From assembly GCA_902782625.1 (NCBI GenBank), contig CACZNZ010000077.1, positions 1 to 6,507 on the forward strand: a stretch of 6,507 nt of DNA. Reading direction: 5' to 3'. The notes under the pieces are model-generated. The model did no database searches and was not told the origin of the DNA. It saw only the letters and a program-made list of their open reading frames with translations. Positions 1 to 5,523 of the stretch are shown piece by piece. Every line of letters begins with the position of its first letter. Position 1 is the stretch's first letter. The stretch comes from an uncultured Lachnospiraceae bacterium (GTDB taxonomy: Bacteria > Bacillota > Clostridia > Lachnospirales > Lachnospiraceae). Position numbers and translations under genes: made by a program.

Positions 1-635
1 ACTGCGAAAAAATGATTTCACAGGAAGATTCTCTGGTTCTCGTGGGAGATCACAGCTGGGGGAGGAAGCTTTCCGAATGTGAACAGGATCTGCAGTACAT
101 TAGCAATCTGCCCGGAAGGAAGATTCTTACCAGAGGAAATCATGATATGTTCTGGGATGCGAAAAAGACGGAACAGCTTAATGAAATGTTTGAACAAAAA
201 CTGCATTTTTTGCAGAATAATTATGTCGTATATAAAGACTATGCCCTTGTCGGAACAAAAGGGTTCACTTTTGAAGGTCCCTTTTATCTGGACCGGCGTG
301 GTCGGATCATGGGATGGGATGAAGAAGCCGGAGAGCATGCAGCAAAGCTTGTTGCCCGTGAACTGACACGACTTCGGACATCCTTTGAGATGGCGAAAGA
401 AGCCGGATATCAGAAGTTTATCATGTTCCTGCATTACCCTCCGACGAATATTTTAGAAGAACGCAGTGGTTTTACGGATATAGCGGAAGAATACGGGGCA
501 GAACAGGTAATCTATGCCCACTGTCATGGTGAAAGAAGGTTTTACGACAGTATCCATGGGCAGTTCCGCGGCAGAACCTACCACCTCGTATCCGGAGATT
601 TTCTCCGATGGAAACCATGGAAGATCCTCGATTAA
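1..635 (+). CDS. Calcineurin-like metallophosphoesterase, 5'-truncated by window edge
   Basis: C-terminal part of a cytosolic metal-dependent phosphohydrolase of the calcineurin-like superfamily; the substrate cannot be told. The frame is open to base 1 (first whole codon at position 3), and the ATG at 12 has no ribosome binding site and falls inside the fold, so it is probably not the start. Counting from that Met, metal-site motifs are GDHSW (D13), GNHD (N43, H44, D45), LHYPP (H141) and AHCHG (H170, H172). The N-terminal D-x-H motif should lie roughly 30-45 residues upstream, outside the window. GTKGF followed by REL-x-RL matches a family of roughly 230-260 residues. The family's usual YGHLHG is AHCHG here, keeping both histidines. 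The stop at 633-635 faces the - strand aldo/keto reductase remnant, whose stop is 14 bases away. Family call is secure; biological role unknown. Confidence 0.88.
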   Translation, partial: CEKMISQEDSLVLVGDHSWGRKLSECEQDLQYISNLPGRKILTRGNHDMFWDAKKTEQLNEMFEQKLHFLQNNYVVYKDYALVGTKGFTFEGPFYLDRRGRIMGWDEEAGEHAAKLVARELTRLRTSFEMAKEAGYQKFIMFLHYPPTNILEERSGFTDIAEEYGAEQVIYAHCHGERRFYDSIHGQFRGRTYHLVSGDFLRWKPWKILD

Positions 636-648
636 CCCCACATGATAA

Positions 649-827
649 TTACGGCAAATCATTGCCGGCAGAGAGATAGATCTCATACCATTCTTTTTTA
701 GAAAGAGTCACGTCACATGCTTTCGCAGCCTCCCTGATTCTGTGCGGATGCCGCATTTTGACTGGAGGAAGATTATCTCACGAAGTCCCGGATTTTGTGC
801 AAAGGTTTCTCCTGCCACTTCTTCTCA
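649..827 (-). pseudogene. Aldo/keto reductase remnant, internally deleted and frameshifted
   Basis: Two pieces of one protein family lie side by side on the - strand in different frames. Reading from high to low coordinates, about 821-744 encodes GETFAQNPGLREIIFLQSKC followed by GIR. This resembles the N-terminal third of YdhF-type aldo/keto reductases (consensus near NPxLREKIFIQSKCGIR). An in-frame TGA at 827-825 lies just upstream. About 747-649 then encodes PHRIREAAKACDVTL... ending KKEWYEIYLSAGNDLP and TAA at 651-649, which resembles the extreme C-terminus of the same family (NPxRIKEAxKASD...REEWYxLYxAAGN). The catalytic core of roughly 200 residues that should separate them is missing. 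An NADPH-dependent reductase could not be made. Weak similarity may continue to about 845. Recognition is from memory of the family, without alignment. Confidence 0.72.
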
Positions 828-884
828 TAAAGCAATCCAGAATGTTCCTTTATACAATCTTAATATTGAAAAGCAAGGCCTTAA

Positions 885-918
885 CTTTGTCTTTGTATGG
901 ATTGAGGTATGATATAAT
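885..918 (+). promoter_or_regulatory. Promoter of first RCK gene (extended -10, weak -35)
   Basis: TATAAT at 913-918 is preceded by TG at 910-911, giving a consensus extended -10 (TGATATAAT). No good -35 hexamer is found at 15-18 bp spacing. CTTTGT is directly repeated at 885-890 and 891-896. The upstream copy starts 28 nt before the -10, the same distance as the CTTTGT copy in the ktrB promoter at 4120. Expected transcription start is about 925, giving a leader of about 44 nt with no visible riboswitch. Confidence 0.7.
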
Positions 919-968
919 AGTATCTTTTTTTCAATTAATAAATCCTACTATAAAAAGGGAGGACTTCA

Positions 969-1616
969 ATGAAAACGATTTTATTGATCGGTCTGAATCA
1001 TTTTGGAACATTGCTTGCAAAACAGCTTCAGGAACAGGGCCATCAGATCATGGCTGTAGATAAAGAAGAAGAGAGAATTGACAGCATTCTGCCTTTTGTG
1101 ACCAACGCGCAGATTGGCGACAGTACGAATGAAGCATTCTTAAGATCACTGGGAATCAATAACTACGATGTCTGTATCGTGGCGATCGGAAAAGATTTTC
1201 AAAGTTCGCTGGAGACGACTTCTCTCTTGAAGGAGCTCGGTGGAAAAGTGGTTGTTTCCCGTGCAGGCAGTGATGTACAGGCGAAATTTCTCTTGAAAAA
1301 CGGGGCAGATGAAGTGATTGACCCGGAGAAGCAGGTGGCCCGCTGGGCGGCTATACGCTACGCTTCGGACCATATCCTTGATTACGTCAGAATCAATGAT
1401 GACTATGCCATTTTCGAAGTCCCTATTCCGAAGGACTGGCAAGGGAAAAGTGTCGGCCAGATTGATATCCGCAAAAAATACGGCATCAATATCATGGCTG
1501 TCAAGGAAAACGGGAAGATGAACCTTGCTGTCAGACCTGAAACAATGCTGTATGGCGACAAGACCATGCTGGTTTTAGGGGAACAGAAAGATATACGGAA
1601 ATGTTTCCGCATATAG
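969..1616 (+). CDS. ktrA: KtrA/TrkA-type RCK regulator of K+ uptake, copy 1
   Basis: Cytosolic gating subunit that forms a ring under a KtrB/TrkH channel and opens it in response to bound nucleotide. The 215 residues fit a single-unit KtrA (about 220): RCK_N at about 1-120 and RCK_C at about 135-215. The Rossmann start is GLNHFG (8-13) with acidic D31 after strand 2 (MAVD). The second glycine of the usual GxGxxG is Asn10. Other RCK landmarks are QIGDSTN (48-54), LKELGG (87-92) and the RCK_C block IDIRKKYGINIM (165-176). The start is set by GGGAGG at 958-963 before ATG 969. It is followed 29 nt later by a small membrane protein gene. The channel partner is probably the KtrB encoded at 4177, since none lies closer. 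It is about 74% identical to the second RCK copy (160 of 215 positions by hand count, no gaps). Family call is firm; TrkA is the equivalent alternative name. Confidence 0.93.
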   Translation: MKTILLIGLNHFGTLLAKQLQEQGHQIMAVDKEEERIDSILPFVTNAQIGDSTNEAFLRSLGINNYDVCIVAIGKDFQSSLETTSLLKELGGKVVVSRAGSDVQAKFLLKNGADEVIDPEKQVARWAAIRYASDHILDYVRINDDYAIFEVPIPKDWQGKSVGQIDIRKKYGINIMAVKENGKMNLAVRPETMLYGDKTMLVLGEQKDIRKCFRI

Positions 1617-1645
1617 CGGGATAGAACAAGGAGGAGGCAGAATCC

Positions 1646-1825
1646 ATGGTGAGTGATATCTTATTTGTTTTGATCCTGATCGGGATGTTTTTGTTCGGAT
1701 ACTTTGTGGTGGATCGGGCAATGCAGTATTCGAAGAGAAACTATAAAAGAAGTGATAAGGTACATAAGCAAGATAAAAAAGACCATATCGTTTTTACAAA
1801 AGGAGAAAAACATCGAAAAACTTAA
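1646..1825 (+). CDS. 59-residue single-span membrane protein, unknown
   Basis: Small protein I do not recognise. ATG 1646 is preceded by a very strong ribosome binding site, AAGGAGGAGG at 1628-1637, with 8 nt spacing, which strongly supports translation. Residues 5-22 (ILFVLILIGMFLFGYFVV) form one hydrophobic segment. The remaining tail of about 37 residues is strongly basic (13 Lys/Arg against 5 Asp/Glu), so the positive-inside rule predicts the N-terminus outside and the tail in the cytoplasm. No signal-peptidase or lipobox motif is seen. It begins 29 nt after the RCK gene stop with no terminator between, so the two should be co-transcribed. A KdpF-like or other accessory role in the transporter is possible by position only. 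There is no counterpart after the second RCK gene. Confidence 0.82.
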   Translation: MVSDILFVLILIGMFLFGYFVVDRAMQYSKRNYKRSDKVHKQDKKDHIVFTKGEKHRKT

Positions 1826-1845
1826 TTGATCAGGCAGGAATAGAG

Positions 1846-1873
1846 TTGTCCCTGGGTTATTCTGTGTTATAAT
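1846..1873 (+). promoter_or_regulatory. Promoter of the kinase-regulator unit
   Basis: TTGTCC at 1846-1851 (4 of 6 match to TTGACA) and TATAAT at 1868-1873 are separated by 16 bp. TG at 1865-1866 makes the -10 extended (TGTTATAAT). It lies in the 81-nt gap between the small membrane protein gene and the kinase. It lacks the CTTTGT element found at the two transport promoters and has a better -35, which fits a more constitutive promoter. No terminator is seen between 1826 and 1845, so read-through from the upstream unit is also possible. Confidence 0.7.
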
Positions 1874-1906
1874 TATCAGATAAAAGATGGAGAAAGAAGG
1901 AGCAAA

Positions 1907-3409
1907 ATGGGAAAGACAGCCATTAGAGATTATCTGATCCGTCTCAGCCTGAAAGATATACTGATCACTTTCCTGCTTTTGGCGGCATCTACAGTGATAG
2001 GGATCGTATTCACAGACCTGGGATTTTCGGAAGCCAATATTATTACGGTCTTCATTCTTGGAGTATTGATCCTGTCGGTTATTACGGTAAGTCCACTGTG
2101 CAGTGCGATAGGATCACTGGCCAGTGTACTTCTTTTTAACTGGTTTTTTATTGATCCGAGATTCAGTTTTCATACGTATGAAACGGAATATGCCATCACA
2201 TTTGGTATTATGCTTGCTTCATCCCTGATTACAGGATCTTTGGCAAACAGATTGAAAGAGAATGCCAAACAGTCTTCACAGGAGGCCTTCCGTGCGAAGG
2301 TTCTGTTTGACACCAATCAGCTCCTGCAAAAAGCTGCAGATTCAGAAGAAGCATTTCGTATTACGGCAAGCCAGATCATCACTCTGCTTGATAAAGATGT
2401 GAAGATTTATTCTTCTGATGCAGAGAACTATCACGCGGGCAAAGAAGAAAAAGAGATCATAGAGTGGGTCTCCCGCAATCAGCAGTCCGCAGGAACACAT
2501 TTAAAGAATTTTGAAAATGCGCCTGCGCAGTATCATCCAATCTGTCTGAATGGGCACTGCTATGGCGTGGTATCCATATACATTGATGAAAAACCGCTGG
2601 AAGCTTTTGAATTCAGTGTTTTAATGTCCATACTCGGAGAGAGCGCCCTTACTCTGGAAAGTCTGAGGAATGCGGCAGAAAAAGAACAGGCTGCGATCAT
2701 TGCGAGGAATGAGCAGCTTCGTTCCAATCTTCTTCGTACTATGTCTCATGATATCCGAACGCCTCTTACTTCCATATCTGGAAATGCAAGTAATCTTCTG
2801 TCACATTACCGATATCTTGATGATGAGACACTGAAGCAGATTTTTTCCGATATTTATGATGATGCGGAGTGGCTGATTGATCTCGTGGAGAATCTTTTGT
2901 TTATCTCACGCATGGAAAACGGAAAAATGCAGATTAATATGTCGACAAATATTATGAATGAGATCATCGAGGAATCGATAAAACATGTAGATAAAAATGC
3001 GAATCAGCACGAGATTAAGATTATGAACAGTGAGGATATCCTTTTGGTGAAAGTGGATCCCCAGCTGATCATGCAGGTGTTGATCAATCTGATCAACAAT
3101 GCCATCAAGAATACGCAGACAGGATCGGAGATATGTATCAGAAGTGAACTGTCCGACGACCATGTTGTCGTCACGGTCAGTGATAATGGTCCGGGAATTC
3201 CTGATGATGTCAAGCCTCACGTGTTCGAGATGTTCAACACTGGAGAGAATAAGATTGTCGATGGACGAAGAGGGCTTGGCCTTGGACTGTCTCTTTGTAA
3301 ATCTATCATTGAGGCTCATAACGGTACGATTACACTGGAGGATAACAGCCCTACAGGATGTCGTTTTATCTTTTGTCTGCCGGCTGAAGAGGTGAATGTC
3401 AATGAATAA
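1907..3409 (+). CDS. kdpD: KdpD-like sensor histidine kinase lacking the N-terminal KdpD/Usp domains
   Basis: Membrane histidine kinase that phosphorylates the regulator encoded next. Residues about 17-113 form four membrane spans with the DUF4118 pattern of KdpD: SEANIITVFILG, then SLASVLLFNWFFIDPRFSF, then TFGIMLASSLITG. Residues about 120-255 fit a GAF-like region. The H-box is MSHDIRTPLTSI with phospho-acceptor His281. ATP-binding boxes are LINLINNAIKN (392-402), DNGPGIPDD (426-434) and GRRGLGLGLS (453-462). Full KdpD is about 900 residues, with an N-terminal Walker-type KdpD domain and a Usp domain; both are absent. ATG 1907 has AAGGAG at 1897-1902 and starts just before the first span, so the short form looks natural rather than broken. 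The stop overlaps the next gene. The signal is unknown; K+ or turgor is the inference from family and neighbours. Confidence 0.9.
   Translation: MGKTAIRDYLIRLSLKDILITFLLLAASTVIGIVFTDLGFSEANIITVFILGVLILSVITVSPLCSAIGSLASVLLFNWFFIDPRFSFHTYETEYAITFGIMLASSLITGSLANRLKENAKQSSQEAFRAKVLFDTNQLLQKAADSEEAFRITASQIITLLDKDVKIYSSDAENYHAGKEEKEIIEWVSRNQQSAGTHLKNFENAPAQYHPICLNGHCYGVVSIYIDEKPLEAFEFSVLMSILGESALTLESLRNAAEKEQAAIIARNEQLRSNLLRTMSHDIRTPLTSISGNASNLLSHYRYLDDETLKQIFSDIYDDAEWLIDLVENLLFISRMENGKMQINMSTNIMNEIIEESIKHVDKNANQHEIKIMNSEDILLVKVDPQLIMQVLINLINNAIKNTQTGSEICIRSELSDDHVVVTVSDNGPGIPDDVKPHVFEMFNTGENKIVDGRRGLGLGLSLCKSIIEAHNGTITLEDNSPTGCRFIFCLPAEEVNVNE
3388..3394 (+). promoter_or_regulatory. Ribosome binding site deciding the regulator start
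   Basis: AGAGGTG at 3388-3394 lies inside the kinase's 3' end. Two in-frame ATGs follow, at 3396 and 3402. Spacing is 1 nt to the first and 7 nt to the second, so 3402 is the better start. Confidence 0.6.
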
Positions 3410-4103
3410 GCCTGTTATTTTGATTGTTGAAGATGATATTTCGGTTCGTAATCTCATGGTTACGACCTTAAAGACTCATGACTACAGATATCTCGTAGCA
3501 GAAAATGGGGCAGAGGCTATTTTAGAGGCTTCTTCCCATAATCCGGATGTTGTTTTTCTTGATCTCGGACTGCCGGACATGGATGGCATTGAAGTAATCC
3601 GGAAGATACGAAGCTGGTCAAATATGCCTATCATCGTCATCAGTGCCCGCAGTGAGGACATGGATAAGATTGAGGCCCTTGATGCCGGAGCGGATGATTA
3701 CCTGACCAAACCTTTTTCTGTAGAAGAACTTCTGGCCAGACTTCGTGTCACGGTCAGACGTCTTTCTCTGATGAACAGCCATACCGAGCAGAGCAGTGCC
3801 ACCTATATCAATGGGGCCCTGAAGATCGACTATTCGGCAGGATGCGCTTTTTTGGATGGAAAGGAGTTAAAACTGACGCCCATAGAGTATAAACTGCTCT
3901 GTATTCTGGCGAAAAATACCGGGAAAGTCTTGACACATACCTATATTACCCAAAGCATCTACGGAAGATGCTGGGAAAATGATATTGCATCTTTAAGGGT
4001 GTTCATGGTAACACTCAGGAAAAAACTGAAAGCTTCTTCAGATTCTCCTCAGTATATTCAGACTCATATTGGAATCGGCTATCGGATGATGAAAGTCGAA
4101 TAG
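3402..4103 (+). CDS. kdpE: KdpE-like OmpR/PhoB-family response regulator
   Basis: Cytosolic DNA-binding regulator, 233 residues from ATG 3402. The ATG at 3396 would add Met-Ser but sits too close to the ribosome binding site. Receiver domain is residues 1-120: acidic pair E10/D11/D12, phospho-acceptor D54 (VVFLDLGLPDMDG), S81 in the position usually Ser/Thr, and K103 in LTKPF. The winged-helix effector is about 132-233, with LKLTPIEYKLLCILAKNTGKVLT in the early helices (given as residues rather than bases) and SLRVFMVTLRKKL in the recognition region, a signature typical of KdpE. It ends HIGIGYRM, normal for the fold. Its first 8 bases overlap the kinase's last codons, implying translational coupling. 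Likely targets, by inference, are the neighbouring K+ uptake promoters, since no kdpFABC is present. Confidence 0.92.
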   Translation: MNKPVILIVEDDISVRNLMVTTLKTHDYRYLVAENGAEAILEASSHNPDVVFLDLGLPDMDGIEVIRKIRSWSNMPIIVISARSEDMDKIEALDAGADDYLTKPFSVEELLARLRVTVRRLSLMNSHTEQSSATYINGALKIDYSAGCAFLDGKELKLTPIEYKLLCILAKNTGKVLTHTYITQSIYGRCWENDIASLRVFMVTLRKKLKASSDSPQYIQTHIGIGYRMMKVE

Positions 4104-4112
4104 CCGATTTTT
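4073..4112 (+). terminator. Intrinsic terminator overlapping the regulator stop codon
   Basis: AATCGGCTAT at 4073-4082 is a perfect 10-bp inverted match of ATAGCCGATT at 4100-4109. The loop is 17 nt and a run of five T ends at 4112. The stop codon TAG (4101-4103) lies in the right arm and the left arm encodes IGIGY of the regulator. It separates the kinase-regulator unit from the ktrB promoter. The long loop and short T-run suggest moderate strength. Confidence 0.72.
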
Positions 4113-4119
4113 ATCAATT

Positions 4120-4153
4120 CTTTGTATGTATATGTCCGGAAATATGATATAAT
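4120..4153 (+). promoter_or_regulatory. Promoter of the ktrB operon (extended -10, weak -35)
   Basis: TATAAT at 4148-4153 has TG at 4145-4146, an extended -10 identical over 11 bases (TATGATATAAT) to the one before the first RCK gene. CTTTGT at 4120-4125 starts exactly 28 nt before the -10, as at 885. No convincing -35 exists. An imperfect inverted repeat, ATATgTCCGGAaATAT (4130-4145), abuts the -10 and could be an operator. Transcription should begin near 4160, leaving a leader of under 20 nt. Confidence 0.7.
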
Positions 4154-4176
4154 CGAATCATTATTGGAGGTGCGCT

Positions 4177-5511
4177 ATGAATCGTCATCTGTGGAAAAGA
4201 ACATTATCCTCCTTCCGGATTATTATTATCGGGTTCCTTGGTGTTATACTTTTTGGGACTCTTCTTCTTATGCTTCCGTTTTCTTCTGCGGGCGGACAGT
4301 GGACATCGCCGGAGAATGCGTTGTTTACCGCGACCTCCGCTGTCTGTGTGACAGGGCTTGTTGTGAAGGATACCGCGACATACTGGTCGATGTTCGGCCA
4401 GTTGATCATCCTGATCCTGATCCAGATCGGTGGATTGGGGATCGTCTCTATCACTGCGTTTATCACGATATTTTCAGGAAGAAAAGTATCGCTTTTGCAG
4501 CGGGAAGTTCTGCAGGAAAGCATCTCTGCCCATCAGATCGGTGGCATTGTCAAAATGACCAGGTTCATATTCGTCATTTCTTTCATTGTGGAATTGACAG
4601 GAGTCCTTCTTTTGCTGCCGACATTTTGTTCGGAATACGGAACGTCGGGTATCTGGATGGCTGTTTTCCACTCGGTTTCTGCCTTTTGTAATGCCGGATT
4701 CGATATTATGGGAGGGCATACCGGGAAATTTTCTTCCTTAACGCACTTTAGTTCACAGATAGGGATTGTTTTGCCTATTAGTCTTTTGATCATTATTGGC
4801 GGTATCGGATTTCTGACATGGGCTGATGTTGCCCAGAGAAAGCATCATCTGAAACGATATTCGATGCAGAGTAAGGCGATTATCGTGACGACCGCCATCC
4901 TGATCATCGTACCGTCCATGAGTTTTTTCTATCACGATTTTTCCGCATTTCCGATGCAGAAAAGACTCTGGCTGTCGATTTTTCAGGCAGTGACGCCAAG
5001 AACGGCAGGGTTTAATACCGCTGATCTGACAGCGATGACAGGATCCGGACGTGCCATTATCATTATGCTGATGCTGGTCGGCGGTTCTCCCGGATCTACG
5101 GCGGGTGGTATGAAAACCACTACGATCGCGGTGCTTTTTGCCAATGCCATCGCGGTATTCCGGAAGAGGAAAAATCCAAAGCTGTTCGGCAGAAGAATCA
5201 AGGACGAGACAGTAAAAACGGCTTCGGCTTTGTTGATTATGTACCTGTCTTTACCTGTTCTGGCAGCACTTTTTATAAGTGCAATGGAGAATCTTACGAT
5301 GAATGCCTGTCTGTTTGAGACAGCATCTGCCATAGGGACCGTTGGTCTCAGTCTGGGTATCACAGCCTCCCTTGGGACGGGATCGCACATCATTCTGATC
5401 CTGTTGATGTTTTTCGGTCGTGTTGGCGGGCTGACACTGATGTTTGCCGCCATAAACAGCAGGCCCGGAGAAGTATCAAAATACCCTGTAGAAAAAATAA
5501 TGGTCGGATAA
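4177..5511 (+). CDS. ktrB: KtrB/TrkH-family K+ (Na+-coupled) uptake channel subunit
   Basis: Integral membrane ion-translocating subunit, 444 residues, close to the length of Bacillus KtrB (about 445) and shorter than TrkH (about 480). It has four helix-P-loop-helix repeats, with filter segments TSAVCVTGL (G60), SAFCNAGFD (G174), TPRTAGFNT (G278) and SAIGTVGLS (G390). All four filter glycines are present, which favours K+ conduction. GGSPGSTAGGMKTT (302-315) is the intramembrane gating loop of the third repeat. FGRVGGLT (413-420) carries the conserved Arg415 of the last helix. YPVEKIMVG at the C-terminus is a typical KtrB tail used at the dimer interface. ATG 4177 has GGAGG at 4166-4170. An RCK partner gene starts 12 nt after the stop, so the two form an operon and presumably one complex. 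No truncation or frameshift is seen. Whether it couples to Na+ cannot be read from the sequence. Confidence 0.94.
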   Translation: MNRHLWKRTLSSFRIIIIGFLGVILFGTLLLMLPFSSAGGQWTSPENALFTATSAVCVTGLVVKDTATYWSMFGQLIILILIQIGGLGIVSITAFITIFSGRKVSLLQREVLQESISAHQIGGIVKMTRFIFVISFIVELTGVLLLLPTFCSEYGTSGIWMAVFHSVSAFCNAGFDIMGGHTGKFSSLTHFSSQIGIVLPISLLIIIGGIGFLTWADVAQRKHHLKRYSMQSKAIIVTTAILIIVPSMSFFYHDFSAFPMQKRLWLSIFQAVTPRTAGFNTADLTAMTGSGRAIIIMLMLVGGSPGSTAGGMKTTTIAVLFANAIAVFRKRKNPKLFGRRIKDETVKTASALLIMYLSLPVLAALFISAMENLTMNACLFETASAIGTVGLSLGITASLGTGSHIILILLMFFGRVGGLTLMFAAINSRPGEVSKYPVEKIMVG

Positions 5512-5523
5512 CGGAGGTTTAGT

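Noticed and set aside
652..667. Hairpin CGGCAA-ATCA-TTGCCG as a terminator of the metallophosphoesterase gene
   Set aside because: The 6-bp stem is perfect but no T-run follows on either strand, and it lies in the old coding sequence of the aldo/keto reductase C-terminus.
453..686. 77-codon - strand open frame
   Set aside because: It mostly lies antisense to the metallophosphoesterase and is in the wrong frame for the aldo/keto reductase remnant.
868..889. AAGGCCTT palindrome (875-882) upstream of the first promoter as an operator
   Set aside because: Only the 8-bp core is symmetric, with flanking pairs broken by mismatches; it has no counterpart at the ktrB promoter.
919..968. c-di-AMP (ydaO/yuaA) riboswitch before the first RCK gene, as found before ktrAB in Bacillus
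   Set aside because: The predicted leader is only about 44 nt and AT-rich with no stable fold; the ktrB leader is even shorter.
758..1063. 101-codon + strand open frame
   Set aside because: It spans the aldo/keto reductase remnant, the promoter and the start of the RCK gene, has no ribosome binding site and no recognisable protein.
3396..3401. ATG 3396 as the regulator start
   Set aside because: It is only 1 nt from the ribosome binding site; ATG 3402 has a normal 7-nt spacing and gives the usual short N-terminus before the receiver domain.
4122..4691. 189-codon + strand open frame overlapping ktrB
   Set aside because: It begins inside the promoter, lacks a ribosome binding site, and is an out-of-frame shadow of ktrB.
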